Notes: a model not told the origin generated them from the sequence alone. 64,000 nt of DNA from Desulfosporosinus nitroreducens (GCF_023897015.1 NZ_JAMHFY010000010.1:103237-167236); one strand, 5' to 3'; positions 9,027-18,417 are shown, numbered from the stretch's first letter. Translations and numbers: made by a program.

Positions 9027-9575
9027 ATGGAAAATATATACGAACGAATTCGGAGTCTTCGTGTCAGCATGAACATGACGCTTAAAGAATTGAGTGAAAA
9101 AACTGGGTTATCTATCAGTTTCCTTTCCCAAGTAGAACGGGGTAACAGCTCCTTGGCTATCACTTCTCTTCAAAAGATTGCAGACGTATTTAATGTTTCG
9201 ATGTCCTCCTTTTTTGAAAGCACAGTAAGCAACAGTTTCTTTACCCCAGTTGTTGATCGTAAGCCTTTTCAAATTGAGAGATCCAATTCGGTATTTACAC
9301 GCTTGGGAGGTGACTTTTCAGGAAAGGTATTGGAACCGATTCACATAGTATTAGCGCCGCGGCAAGGGCAGGATGTTGTGTTTAATCATCCGGGTGAGGA
9401 GTTCTACTATATATTAAAGGGCAAGGTCTTAATGATGGTCGGGGACAAAGAATATGAAATGAACGAGGGTGACACGATTCATTTTCCCTCTATGTTAGAT
9501 CATACCTGGCATAACATGACAGATGAACCAGTCCACATGATAGCAGTACTTACCCCAATAATATTTCATGAATAA
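9027..9575 (+). CDS. XRE-family transcriptional regulator with C-terminal cupin domain
   Basis: 182 residues. A helix-turn-helix of the XRE type occupies about 8-62 (MTLKELSEKTGLSISFLSQVERG) and a cupin_2 barrel about 105-178 (HPGEEFYYILKG, then HFPSMLDHTWHN), a layout seen in SutR/PuuR-like regulators in which the cupin binds a small ligand or metal. ATG 9027 has an AGAGGT site. It lies just ahead of a cupin, a peptidase and an ABC importer on the same strand, so it is the likely local regulator of their uptake pathway; this is inference from position. Confidence 0.9.
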   Translation: MENIYERIRSLRVSMNMTLKELSEKTGLSISFLSQVERGNSSLAITSLQKIADVFNVSMSSFFESTVSNSFFTPVVDRKPFQIERSNSVFTRLGGDFSGKVLEPIHIVLAPRQGQDVVFNHPGEEFYYILKGKVLMMVGDKEYEMNEGDTIHFPSMLDHTWHNMTDEPVHMIAVLTPIIFHE

Positions 9576-9673
9576 TCTCATTCCTTAATTTATGTGTTTC
9601 CCTCAGTCTAAGAGAATCCTATTGTCAAAATAACTCCAGCTCAAAAGGAAGAAGATAAAGGAGAAAACACTTA

Positions 9674-10006
9674 ATGAAAATTGTAACAAACAAAGATGTT
9701 AAAGCAGCAAATCGTTGTGATGTGATCATGAAAACCCTTTTTGGTGAGGATGCAGTAAAGAATGCCAAAGTGACCATGGGGACAGTGGTGTTTCCCCCGG
9801 GAGCAAGAGTTCCGGCAGAAGGAGCTGGAGTTCATACTGAACATGAATACTCGTTTATAATGAGCGGATCAATTCTAACCATGAGTGGAGGAACAGAATG
9901 TCGAATATCCGCAGGTCAAGCATCTATAATTCCTGCCGGTGAAGAACACTGGGCCTTCAACGATGGAACAGAGAATTGCGAAATAATTTGGTTTTTGGTG
10001 AAATAG
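9674..10006 (+). CDS. Small single-domain cupin protein
   Basis: 110 residues, one cupin_2 fold. Histidines in GVHTEHEYSFIMSG and GEEHWAFND are the likely metal ligands. It has no DNA-binding part, unlike the preceding regulator. It starts at ATG 9674 behind AAAGGAGAAAAC and is followed closely by the M24 peptidase gene. It could be an isomerase or decarboxylase-like enzyme or a ligand-binding protein of the same catabolic unit. No specific reaction can be assigned. Confidence 0.8.
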   Translation: MKIVTNKDVKAANRCDVIMKTLFGEDAVKNAKVTMGTVVFPPGARVPAEGAGVHTEHEYSFIMSGSILTMSGGTECRISAGQASIIPAGEEHWAFNDGTENCEIIWFLVK

Positions 10007-10082
10007 TTAACATTATCATTACGGTTATGGAAATTCGAAGTCTGGGAAAATGCCTAAGACTCACAAGGAGGATATTGAATCT

Positions 10083-11177
10083 ATGGTTGGATATATTGCG
10101 AGAATCAAGAAAATCCAAGCAATTATGAAAGAGCAAAGCACGGATTATCTGGTATTGGCTCCTTCCTCTAACTTGTTTTATCTCACCGGATTAAAGACCG
10201 TAGCAGATGAGAGGCTGCAGGCCTTTCTGGTACCGGCAGAGGGCAAGCCAGTTATGATTCTGCCTGAGATGTATCGGGAAGTGGCTGAAAATCTTGGACA
10301 GAATAGTTTTGAATTACTTACCTGGGCTGATGGGACCGATCCGGTGGATTTATTAATTCCGTTGATAAACAAGCATTCAGCAATAGCGGCGATCGACGAA
10401 AGAATGTGGGCAGGGCATTTTTTAAGTGTAAGAAAGGCCTTTCCAGGGTACGAGTTTATTGGTGCTTCAGTCTTGATGCGGCAAGTGCGAATGATAAAGG
10501 ACCAAAATGAGATGAATCTTTTAGAAAAGGCCGGAGGATTAACAGATAAGGTTATGGGAGAAGTGCTTATGGTGATTCAACCAGGTATTTCTGAAAAGGA
10601 ATTGGCTTTTTTTGTGGAAAGTAAACTCAAGGAATATGGAGCAGAGGAGCTTTCTTTCAAACCTATTATAGCCTCAGGACCTAACACCTCCTCGCCTCAC
10701 CACAATACGGGTGAAAGAAAGTTAATGCTCGGTGATTTGGTTGTATTAGATTTCGGGGGACTCTTTCAAGGGTATTGTTCTGACATGACTCGAACCTTTT
10801 CTATTGGTAAAGCATCAGTGGACGTCAAGAAGATATACAATGCCGTAAGAGAAGCCAACGAAGCTGGCTTCCAAGCAGTTCAAGAAGGGACTTCTTGTGA
10901 AAAAGTGGATGAGGCCGCCCGTAATGCCATTTCCCGAGCGGGATATGGACAGCATTTTGTCCATCGGACAGGTCATGGTATAGGGCTGGATATCCATGAA
11001 GATCCATTTATAGTTTTCGGTAACCAAGAAACTTTGAAGACTGGAATGACGTTCAGTATTGAACCAGGAATATATTTACCGGGGCAATATGGGGTTCGCA
11101 TTGAAGATATTGTCGGACTATCTGAAAAAGGGCCGGTTCGTTTTAATAATTTTTCAAGAGAATTAATCGAGGTCTAA
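10083..11177 (+). CDS. M24B-family metallopeptidase (Xaa-Pro aminopeptidase/prolidase-like)
   Basis: 364 residues from ATG 10083, which follows AAGGAGG at 10065-10071. An earlier ATG at 10050 lacks a good ribosome site. The N-terminal creatinase-like domain is about 5-130 and the pita-bread catalytic domain about 140-360. The five expected dimetal ligands are present: D223, D234, H298 (TGHGIG), E327 (IEPG) and E341 (RIED). It should hydrolyse the bond before proline in short peptides in the cytoplasm, which suits an adjoining peptide importer. The family also contains creatinase and ectoine hydrolase, so a non-peptide amide substrate is possible. Confidence 0.88.
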   Translation: MVGYIARIKKIQAIMKEQSTDYLVLAPSSNLFYLTGLKTVADERLQAFLVPAEGKPVMILPEMYREVAENLGQNSFELLTWADGTDPVDLLIPLINKHSAIAAIDERMWAGHFLSVRKAFPGYEFIGASVLMRQVRMIKDQNEMNLLEKAGGLTDKVMGEVLMVIQPGISEKELAFFVESKLKEYGAEELSFKPIIASGPNTSSPHHNTGERKLMLGDLVVLDFGGLFQGYCSDMTRTFSIGKASVDVKKIYNAVREANEAGFQAVQEGTSCEKVDEAARNAISRAGYGQHFVHRTGHGIGLDIHEDPFIVFGNQETLKTGMTFSIEPGIYLPGQYGVRIEDIVGLSEKGPVRFNNFSRELIEV

Positions 11178-11222
11178 ATTCTCTTGTTCTAAACTGATAA
11201 ATATTATGAATGATTGTGAGAC

Positions 11223-12248
11223 ATGTCGATGAGTGATGATTTATTAGATAAGGATTTACTTAGAATAAGCAACCTAAATGTTCAATTCAGGACTTCCGAA
11301 GGAGTTTTTAAGGCTGTTCGAGATGTAAGTATATCAATACGTTCCGGGGAGACGCTCGGCATTGTAGGGGAAAGCGGCAGTGGTAAAAGTGTTACTGCGC
11401 TCTCAATTATGAACTTGATTCCTAATCCCCCTGGAGAAATTAAGGGAGATATCTTTTTTAATGGTCAAAATCTCAGGGAAATGTCCCTGGAAGAAGTACG
11501 AAAGGTTCGAGGCAATGAAATATCGATGATCTTTCAGGAGCCAATGACCTCGTTAAATCCGATTCATACTTGTGGCAAACAAATCATGGAACCACTTTTG
11601 TTACATAAAGGCTTCACCAAACATGAGGCAAAAGCACGTACTATAGAACTCTTAAAGATGGTTGGCATTCCTCTTCCTGAGCAAAGATTCAAGGAGTATC
11701 CGCATCAATTATCCGGTGGAATGCGGCAGAGGATTATGATTGCCATGGCCTTGGCTTGTCGTCCTAAACTGCTTTTGGCTGATGAACCGACAACAGCTCT
11801 GGATGTCACAATACAGGCGCAGATATTAGAACTAATGAAGAATCTGCGCAATGAAATAGACTCTGCCATTATCATGATTACCCATGATTTGGGAATAATT
11901 ACTGAAATGTGTCATTCCGTGGCAGTAATGTATGCCGGACAGGTAGTCGAGTCCAGTCCGCTTAAAGAATTGATAAGAGAGCCGTTGCACCCTTACACGG
12001 AAGGACTGTTAAGGTCAATTCCTACAATAACAAAAGAAAAGCAACGCTTGTATACGATTGATGGCACGGTTCCAAGCCCCTTTAACATGCCTCCAGGTTG
12101 CAGCTTCCAACCTCGGTGTAAATACTCAAACGCTATTTGTTCCGAGCAGACTCCAGATTTGATCCATGTCTCAGAAGAACGTGCTGTCAGATGCTGGCGC
12201 CATGCGGAAAATATAGGCATAGGCAATAGGAGTGTGTTACATGGATGA
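11223..12248 (+). CDS. Oligopeptide/dipeptide ABC importer ATPase (DppD/OppD type)
   Basis: 341 residues. Walker A GESGSGKS, signature LSGGMRQR, Walker B LLLADEPT and the switch histidine in ITHD are all present. The C-terminal extension carries the cysteine-rich oligopeptide-transporter motif (CSFQPRCKYSNAIC). It pairs with the next gene to form the two-ATPase motor of a family-5 importer. ATG 11223 has only a weak ribosome site. The last 8 bases overlap the next coding region. Confidence 0.95.
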   Translation: MSMSDDLLDKDLLRISNLNVQFRTSEGVFKAVRDVSISIRSGETLGIVGESGSGKSVTALSIMNLIPNPPGEIKGDIFFNGQNLREMSLEEVRKVRGNEISMIFQEPMTSLNPIHTCGKQIMEPLLLHKGFTKHEAKARTIELLKMVGIPLPEQRFKEYPHQLSGGMRQRIMIAMALACRPKLLLADEPTTALDVTIQAQILELMKNLRNEIDSAIIMITHDLGIITEMCHSVAVMYAGQVVESSPLKELIREPLHPYTEGLLRSIPTITKEKQRLYTIDGTVPSPFNMPPGCSFQPRCKYSNAICSEQTPDLIHVSEERAVRCWRHAENIGIGNRSVLHG

Positions 12249-13206
12249 CAGTGTGCTTGTTCAGGTACAAAACCTTAAAATGTATTTTCAGACGGAAGGG
12301 AGCTTCTCGTTTTCGAAAAAGTACATTAAAGCTGTGGATGATGTCTCCTTTAATCTTTTTAAAGGAGAAACCTTTGGTTTGGTAGGTGAGTCAGGGTGTG
12401 GCAAAAGCACACTGGGGCGCACTGTTCTCGGACTCTATAAGCCCAATGCCGGGAAGGTGATTTTTGAGGGGGAGAATATATTTTCCCTCAAAAATAAGAG
12501 AATGAAGGAAATGCGCAAAAAAATGCAGCTTATTTTTCAGGATCCCAGCGCCTCTTTAAACCCTCGAAAGACGATTGCGGATATTCTAAATGAACCTTTT
12601 CACATCCACCAAGTTGGAACGAAGACCGAGCGTAAAGCGAAAATTAAGGATTTAATGGATCGGGTGGGCCTTTCTGAGTACCATTTGAGTCGTTATCCCC
12701 ATGAAATGTCGGGAGGGCAAAAGCAACGGGTTGGTATAGCCCGTGCCCTGGCCTTGAATCCTAAGCTGATCATCTGCGATGAGCCAGTTTCTGCTTTAGA
12801 TGTTTCGATTCAGGCGCAGGTCATTAATTTATTGGAAGACCTGCAAAAAGAGTATGATTTGACCTACTTATTTATCTCCCATAACTTAAGCGTGGTACAT
12901 CATATCTGTAACCGTGTCGGTGTAATGTACCTGGGAAAACTTGTGGAAACCGGCAATCATGAGGATATCTATCGCAATACTCTTCATCCTTATGCCAAGG
13001 CCTTGATTTCAGCTATTCCTCATACTGATCCGGATAACCCAAAAGACCGGATCCTGCTTAAGGGGGATGTGCCGAGTCCTGCTAATCCTCCGTCCGGGTG
13101 CCGCTTTCATACTAGGTGCCCTGAGAGGACAGACCTATGCAGTCAAGCGGAGCCTCAACTAAAGGAGGTGTTTCCGGGGCATTTTGCAGCTTGTCATCTG
13201 TGTTAA
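12241..13206 (+). CDS. Oligopeptide/dipeptide ABC importer ATPase (DppF/OppF type)
   Basis: 321 residues from ATG 12241, which has TAGGAG at a spacing of about 8; a GTG at 12232 would overlap that site. Walker A GESGCGKS, signature MSGGQKQR, Walker B LIICDEPV and ISHN are complete. The C-terminal [14 protein letters not shown] is the OppF-type cysteine motif. It works with the preceding ATPase and the two permeases downstream. Confidence 0.95.
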   Translation: MDDSVLVQVQNLKMYFQTEGSFSFSKKYIKAVDDVSFNLFKGETFGLVGESGCGKSTLGRTVLGLYKPNAGKVIFEGENIFSLKNKRMKEMRKKMQLIFQDPSASLNPRKTIADILNEPFHIHQVGTKTERKAKIKDLMDRVGLSEYHLSRYPHEMSGGQKQRVGIARALALNPKLIICDEPVSALDVSIQAQVINLLEDLQKEYDLTYLFISHNLSVVHHICNRVGVMYLGKLVETGNHEDIYRNTLHPYAKALISAIPHTDPDNPKDRILLKGDVPSPANPPSGCRFHTRCPERTDLCSQAEPQLKEVFPGHFAACHLC

Positions 13207-13306
13207 ACAGCTGTGGAGAAGGAGGGATCTTTGAAACTAATACTTAGAGTTATGATGCTTGGGCTGAGAGTAAAACCAAAATATATTTTGAAGGGAGAAA
13301 GAAATT

Positions 13307-14914
13307 GTGAGAAAGAACTATGGAATTCTGCTGGCATTACTGACAGTTGTGTTGCTCTTCGCGGCAGGGTGTGGCGGCAGTAAGGATGCCGGTACTAAGC
13401 CGGAAGCCGCGGACGGTACAAAACAGTTGATTATGGCGCTTGATCCGGATTATGAGACATTTGACCCGGGTCTTGCTTATGAGGTTTATGCTTTGCTGGT
13501 CTTGCATCCGGTTTATGATACCTTGATGCAGTTCGAAGATAATCTGGATGCGCCAATCTACGGTATAGCCGAGAGTCATGAGCTCAGTAAGGATGGACTT
13601 AGTTATACCTTTAAGCTTCGCAAGGGAATAAAATTTGCTGGTGGTAATGCGCTTACCTCGCAGGATGTTAAATGGAGTGCCGAGCGGTCCATGAACTTAA
13701 AAGGGAATGGAGCTTTTTTGGCAGATGGTATCAAATCAATTGAAACACCTGACTCGGATACCGTTGTTTTTAACCTGAAAGGGCAAGATGCTTCTTTCTT
13801 GACCAAGCTTACCTATAATGCCTTTGGTGTTATTGACAGTAAAGTGGCAATGGAGAATGAGGCAACCAATGCCGTTGATGCAAATACTGCGGATAAGGCC
13901 AAATTGTGGTTTGATACACACTCTGCAGGATCCGGTCCTTACGTGATTGAATCATATACCCCTAAAGTGGAAGTAGTTTTAGCCCGCAATAAAAATTATT
14001 GGGGTAAAGCTCCCTACTACGACAAAGTGGTTTTAAAAGCAATCTCTGATCCTGGAACCCAATTAATGATGCTCGAAAAAGGGGATATTGACATAGCGTT
14101 CAACTTAGGACCTGAACATGTTAAACAAATCCAAGATAAGCCGGGCATTGAAATCAAGAAGGCCCAATCAATGACGCTGACATTTTTGTTGATGAACCGT
14201 GACCCTAAAATTGGCGGACCTATTGCTAATCCGGATGTTCAGAAAGCGATTCGTTTAGTATTAGACTATCAAGGGATGCAGACAATTGCTGGGGAAGGGT
14301 CCATCACACCTGTTGCACCTTTTCAAGTGGGATTCTTAGGGACTTTGCCTCCACGTGATCCCAAAACTGCCCAAAATATCGAAAAGGCTAAAGAGTTAAT
14401 GAAAAAAGCCGGTTATGAGAAAGGTTTTAAGACCACCCTTGAAGTAGCCACCTTGGCTGTTGAAGGTATGGATTTGCCCACACTTGCCCAAAAGATTCAA
14501 AACGATCTGCTCCAAATCGGCATTGAAACTGAGATTAAAACTTCGGATATCATGGTTGCTCTGGATCCTTATCGAAAAGGCACTCAAGCTCTGTCCCTTT
14601 GGTATTGGGGTCCAGACTATCCCGATCCGAATACCCAATTAGCATTTTTGCCTGGCAATCCTGTGGGTCTTCGTGCCAATTGGACGGCTGATATGAATCC
14701 TGAATTAGCAGAGTTAGGTAAAAAAGCTGCTGTTGAAGTTGACAAAGCTACCCGGGTCAAAAACCTCGAAGAAATTCAAAAGATGATGGATGAAGACAGT
14801 GCGTTTGATGTCTTATTACAGCATGCTCGTCATTACGCTACACGTGATAACATTCAAGGCACAGACTATATCGATCTTTATAAAATCGATCTCAAAGATG
14901 TTTCTGCAAAATAG
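13307..14914 (+). CDS. ABC importer substrate-binding lipoprotein, family 5 (DppA/OppA type)
   Basis: 535 residues. GTG start behind AAGGGAG. The signal ends in lipobox FAAGC with lipidated C22. The mature protein has the SBP_bac_5 arrangement, including the early segment YTFKLRKGIKFAGG and AGSGPYVIESY. It binds substrate outside the membrane and delivers it to the permeases. Peptides are the commonest ligands, but family members also bind nickel, opines or glutathione, so the ligand is open. A GC-rich hairpin follows before the permease genes. Confidence 0.93.
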   Translation: MRKNYGILLALLTVVLLFAAGCGGSKDAGTKPEAADGTKQLIMALDPDYETFDPGLAYEVYALLVLHPVYDTLMQFEDNLDAPIYGIAESHELSKDGLSYTFKLRKGIKFAGGNALTSQDVKWSAERSMNLKGNGAFLADGIKSIETPDSDTVVFNLKGQDASFLTKLTYNAFGVIDSKVAMENEATNAVDANTADKAKLWFDTHSAGSGPYVIESYTPKVEVVLARNKNYWGKAPYYDKVVLKAISDPGTQLMMLEKGDIDIAFNLGPEHVKQIQDKPGIEIKKAQSMTLTFLLMNRDPKIGGPIANPDVQKAIRLVLDYQGMQTIAGEGSITPVAPFQVGFLGTLPPRDPKTAQNIEKAKELMKKAGYEKGFKTTLEVATLAVEGMDLPTLAQKIQNDLLQIGIETEIKTSDIMVALDPYRKGTQALSLWYWGPDYPDPNTQLAFLPGNPVGLRANWTADMNPELAELGKKAAVEVDKATRVKNLEEIQKMMDEDSAFDVLLQHARHYATRDNIQGTDYIDLYKIDLKDVSAK

Positions 14915-14924
14915 TAAGCAAAAT

Positions 14925-14948
14925 GGGCAGATGCATCTGCATCTGCCC
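14925..14948 (+). terminator. Hairpin between binding-protein and permease genes
   Basis: 10-bp perfect stem (14925-14934 with 14939-14948), loop ATCT, no T-run. It probably stabilises the 3' end of the abundant binding-protein message or partly attenuates transcription into the permeases. Confidence 0.5.
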
Positions 14949-14984
14949 ACCATTGAAGGCTCTGTAATGGCCTAAAGGAGGTGG

Positions 14985-16010
14985 ATGACGTTGGGACTTC
15001 TAAAATATACAGCCAGAAGATTGGTATTCTTAGCGTTCCTTGTTATTGGAGTTTCGTTAGTTGTCTTTGTTATTTCCCACTCTGTGCCCAGTGACCCTGT
15101 TTTGGCCAATCTAAGCCAGAGGAATATCGATAACCAGGAGATGGTAGATTCTTTTAAAGCTAAGTGGGGCTTGGATAAACCTATGTACACGCAATACTTT
15201 ATTTATGTCGGTAATTTAGTGAAAGGAGATATGGGCACATCTATCAGAACCCAGCGACCTGTGATGGATGACCTAAAAAAATATTTTCCAGCGACGATAG
15301 AGTTAGCAATCTTTTCGATAATAATTGCGGTTTTTTTTGGAATGCTCTTCGGTATAATTTCTGCCATCAAACGTAACAGCGCCATTGATCAGATAATAAG
15401 GGGAATCTCTGTTGTGGGGGTATCTGTGCCTAGTTTCTGGTTGGGACTGATGTTTTTGTTGCTTTTCTATGTAAATTTGGGGATAGCGCCTGGACCAGGG
15501 AGAATAAGCCCTTATTTAGCACCACCGGTAGCTGTAACCAATTTATACGTTATTGATGCACTATTAGCAGGTGATTGGAGCCTTGCAGTGGATGCACTGC
15601 AACATTTGCTTTTACCGGGTCTAGTGTTAGGTTCTTTTACCATGGGTTTGATTACCCGTACTACTCGTTCAAGTTTATTAGAAGTAATGTCGTTGGATTT
15701 CATCCGTACTGCAAGGGCGAAAGGTCTGACCGAAAAAATGATTATTATGCGTCATGCCTTGGGAAATGCCTTGATACCCGTCGTGACTGTTATTGGCATA
15801 GGATTTGGTAATCTTTTGGGTGGAATGGTTTTAGTCGAAACAATATTTGCTTGGCCTGGGATCGGGCAATATGCCTATAAGGCAGCCGGAAATTTAGATT
15901 TTCCTGCTATCATCGGGGTTTCCATCTTGATTTCCATTAACTATGTTGTTATTAATCTAATAGTAGACCTTCTATATGGAATTCTTGACCCCAGAGTGAG
16001 GTATAATTAA
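14985..16010 (+). CDS. ABC importer permease (DppB/OppB type)
   Basis: 341 residues with about six membrane segments. A binding-protein-dependent transport EAA-type loop occurs around RTARAKGLTEKMI. The first helix LVFLAFLVIGVSLVVFVI and the following SVPSDPV stretch are typical of DppB. AAGGAGGT lies only two bases before ATG 14985 but eight before TTG 14991, so translation may start at the TTG (339 residues). One base separates its stop from the next permease gene. Confidence 0.94.
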   Translation: MTLGLLKYTARRLVFLAFLVIGVSLVVFVISHSVPSDPVLANLSQRNIDNQEMVDSFKAKWGLDKPMYTQYFIYVGNLVKGDMGTSIRTQRPVMDDLKKYFPATIELAIFSIIIAVFFGMLFGIISAIKRNSAIDQIIRGISVVGVSVPSFWLGLMFLLLFYVNLGIAPGPGRISPYLAPPVAVTNLYVIDALLAGDWSLAVDALQHLLLPGLVLGSFTMGLITRTTRSSLLEVMSLDFIRTARAKGLTEKMIIMRHALGNALIPVVTVIGIGFGNLLGGMVLVETIFAWPGIGQYAYKAAGNLDFPAIIGVSILISINYVVINLIVDLLYGILDPRVRYN

Positions 16011-16011
16011 T

Positions 16012-16848
16012 ATGCTGCTGCGAATCATGAAAAACAACTTGTTATTCTCGATAGGAATAATTGTTTGTGCCCTGTGGATTCTAATTGCTATAGTTACAGT
16101 ACTTGTTCCTTCAATTACCCCTTATAGTTATTTAGCACAAGACTTAGCAAACCGCTTTCAAGCGCCGAGCAGTGCACATTGGTTTGGTACTGACAGCATT
16201 GGGCGAGATGTTTTCAGCAGGGTGCTTGTAGGCAGCCGGATCTCGCTTATCGCCGGACTAATTACCATTGCTTTAGCGTCTTTAATGGGAATGATTTATG
16301 GCGGTATTGCTGGCTATATTGGTGGTCTAACCGATGAAATCATGATGCGAATCTCAGAAATGGTAATGGCTTTCCCTGGGATTATCTTAGCTATGACCAT
16401 TGCCGCGGCCTTAGGCCCAAGTCTTCACAATACCTTACTGGCTATGGTAATTATTTGGTGGCCCAACTATGCTCGAGTTATGCGCAGTATGGTAATTGCC
16501 AACAAAGAGAATGAATATGTGGAAGCAGCCAAATCGCTGGGTGCCTCCCATTTTAGAATATTCTTCAATGAAATTATGCCTAATAGCCTTGGGCCAGTGT
16601 TGGTCTTGGCTACTCTGGATTTTGGCAATGCGATTCTTCTTTTCTCAGGCTTGAGCTTTTTGGGTCTAGGCTCTCCTCCGCCGACACCGGAATGGGGAGC
16701 AATGGTGGCAGATGGTGTTTTGAATTTTAACTATTGGTGGATTGGTACCTTTCCTGGTTTGGCTATTCTCACCATGTCAGTAGGCACTAACTTTATTGGT
16801 GACAGTTTGAGGGACTTTCTTGATCCTAGGCTGAGAAAGGAGATCTAA
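16012..16848 (+). CDS. ABC importer permease (DppC/OppC type)
   Basis: 278 residues. An N-terminal TM (about 10-33) is followed by the OppC-type sequence HWFGTDSIGRDVFSRV and a BPD transporter domain with the EAA loop VEAAKSLGASHFRIF. It forms a heterodimeric channel with the previous permease. It is the last gene of the importer operon before an intrinsic terminator. Confidence 0.94.
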   Translation: MLLRIMKNNLLFSIGIIVCALWILIAIVTVLVPSITPYSYLAQDLANRFQAPSSAHWFGTDSIGRDVFSRVLVGSRISLIAGLITIALASLMGMIYGGIAGYIGGLTDEIMMRISEMVMAFPGIILAMTIAAALGPSLHNTLLAMVIIWWPNYARVMRSMVIANKENEYVEAAKSLGASHFRIFFNEIMPNSLGPVLVLATLDFGNAILLFSGLSFLGLGSPPPTPEWGAMVADGVLNFNYWWIGTFPGLAILTMSVGTNFIGDSLRDFLDPRLRKEI

Positions 16849-16872
16849 ATCTCTCCCCTCTAATTGGCATAA

Positions 16873-16920
16873 AAGTATAACATTAACGATTAAACTTGTC
16901 AATGTTACACTTTTTTTTCA
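16873..16920 (+). terminator. Intrinsic terminator of the ABC importer operon
   Basis: 15-base arms (16873-16887 with 16898-16912) pair with two mismatches, followed by a run of eight T. Confidence 0.8.
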
Positions 16921-17047
16921 TAAATAGAAATAGCACTTAAAAGGGGAAATTTGAGAGAAATTTCTAGAATCGTATATTATTTGGGCATAGTGTATGATAT
17001 ATTAGGTACAATGGCCTGTTGGGCATAATAATTTAAAATAGTAATTC

Positions 17048-17130
17048 TGCGATAATGGCAAACTCAGTAAGAACTGAGGACGCAAAGCTGCGGGTCTTAC
17101 ATGTTATGTGAAGATAGCCGGGTTGTCGAA
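17048..17130 (+). promoter_or_regulatory. Cyclic-di-GMP-I riboswitch aptamer (GEMM-I)
   Basis: The sequence carries the GEMM-I landmarks in order: TGGCAAAC (17056-17063), a short hairpin CTCAGT-AAGA-ACTGAG, the invariant GGACGCAAAGC (17078-17088), a second arm with GGGTCTTA and GATAGC, and the closing CCGGGTTG. P1 forms from CGATAA (17050-17055) and TTGTCG (17123-17128). It sits upstream of an HD-GYP gene, a natural c-di-GMP regulon member. The expression platform is listed separately. Confidence 0.9.
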
Positions 17131-17145
17131 TAGATAGGATGTTTT

Positions 17146-17176
17146 CGCTGAATAATTATTCGGCGTCTTTTGTTTT
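17146..17176 (+). terminator. Riboswitch-controlled terminator
   Basis: CGCTGAAT (17146-17153) pairs with ATTCGGCG (17158-17165, one G-U) and is followed by TCTTTTGTTTT. The 3' arm can instead pair over 8 bp with 17125-17132, which overlaps the aptamer P1 strand. Confidence 0.8.
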
Positions 17177-17192
17177 AGGAGGGAATTTTAGT

Positions 17193-18272
17193 TTGATAAT
17201 TCATTTAGAACCCTTATCAACTGTCGTATTTAAAATTGGCGAATTCTCGACACTTGACTTGTTTGATAAACAGGGAATCCTTTTGTTGTCCAAAGGTAAG
17301 CCGATCACACCAAACATTCAAGAGCTTCTTCAAGGACGTCAGATTTATACCTTAAAATATGAGTTAGATAAATCCCAAGCCCCTAAAACGCACAAATTCT
17401 CCGAATCAGAATACCAAGATATTGTAGGCTATGTCCGAGAAGTTTTTGAGGATACGTGTTTTATTAGCATCGAGCGTTTAGAAAAGACTTTTTCTGTGGT
17501 GGATAAGATTATCCACGAGCTAGAAGGAACTTACCAAGTTTATCTGGATTTAAACAAATTTCGAAAATTTGACAACTATACTTACATTCACTCAGTCAAC
17601 GTTGCTATTTTAGCTACATTGATTGGTTTACAAATTGGGTTTTCCGGACAGACACTAAGAGACTTAACAATAGGGGCTTTGTTGCATGATATTGGCAAAC
17701 GTGCTATACCCAGTAACATCCTTAATAAGCCTTCAAACTTAACGGACGACGAATTGGAAATCATAAAAAAGCATCCGGTGCTCGGTGAGGAAATGCTTAA
17801 AAATACTAATATATCCGGTAAGGTGCTCGCAATTATCCGCCATCATCATGAGCGCTGGAACGGCAAAGGCTATCCGGATGCTCTTCGACAAAGCTCAATT
17901 GAGTTAAATGCTCAAATAGTTGCTATTTCAGATGTCTTTGATGCTCTTGTGAGTGATCGGCCTTATCGAAGAGGTTTACCGCCATATCACGCTCTAGAAT
18001 TAGTTATTGCTGGATCAAGTGAAGAATTCAATGAGGGAATTGTTCAAAATTTCCTTCAATGTTTAGTACTCTATCCGCAAGGGTCAATCGTTACTTTAAA
18101 TACAGGGGAAGTTGGTAAAGTAATTGGAGTTCAGAAGGATTACCCGAGCCGACCATTAATCAGAATTTTATTCGACAAATATGGGAATTATCTACAGGAT
18201 GATCAGATATGTGATTTATCCCTTGATTTGACGAAGTTTGTCAAGTCCATTGATTTTAGGTCTGTACCATAG
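17193..18272 (+). CDS. HD-GYP domain c-di-GMP phosphodiesterase
   Basis: 359 residues from TTG 17193, nine bases after AGGAGGG. An ATG at 17139 is in frame, but it lies in the riboswitch expression platform and would require translating through the terminator, so it is rejected. The N-terminal part (about 1-110) is an uncharacterised regulatory region with no receiver motif. The HD-GYP domain (about 125-320) has H165-D166 (LLHDIGKR), HHHERWNGKGYP with GYP at 226-228, and SDRPYR. It should hydrolyse c-di-GMP to pGpG or GMP. Transcription is under the upstream c-di-GMP riboswitch. The catalytic motifs are intact, so an active enzyme is expected. Confidence 0.92.
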   Translation: MIIHLEPLSTVVFKIGEFSTLDLFDKQGILLLSKGKPITPNIQELLQGRQIYTLKYELDKSQAPKTHKFSESEYQDIVGYVREVFEDTCFISIERLEKTFSVVDKIIHELEGTYQVYLDLNKFRKFDNYTYIHSVNVAILATLIGLQIGFSGQTLRDLTIGALLHDIGKRAIPSNILNKPSNLTDDELEIIKKHPVLGEEMLKNTNISGKVLAIIRHHHERWNGKGYPDALRQSSIELNAQIVAISDVFDALVSDRPYRRGLPPYHALELVIAGSSEEFNEGIVQNFLQCLVLYPQGSIVTLNTGEVGKVIGVQKDYPSRPLIRILFDKYGNYLQDDQICDLSLDLTKFVKSIDFRSVP

Positions 18273-18329
18273 AATGTCAGGAGTATAAGGCGTTGCCTGG
18301 TTTTTATAGGGATTATTATGCAAAATTAT

Positions 18330-18376
18330 AAGTGAGGCTAATGTGTAAATTTCACAATAGCCTCACTTGTAATTTT
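18330..18376 (+). terminator. Convergent terminator between HD-GYP and acyl-CoA dehydrogenase genes
   Basis: AAGTGAGGCTA (18330-18340) pairs with TAGCCTCACTT (18358-18368), followed by GTAATTTTTTT. It serves the plus-strand gene and lies 40 bases beyond the minus-strand stop. Confidence 0.8.
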
Positions 18377-18417
18377 TTTGGACTTCTCTAACTGTTGCTA
18401 CTAGATGGTTTAGCTTA

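Noticed and set aside
13231..13400. TTG frame behind GGAGGG just before the binding-protein gene
   Set aside because: A good ribosome site, but the frame runs into the lipoprotein coding region in a different phase and ends early; no hydrophobic or conserved pattern.
17139..17192. ATG 17139 as start of the HD-GYP gene
   Set aside because: The codons lie in the riboswitch terminator; TTG 17193 has a proper ribosome site.
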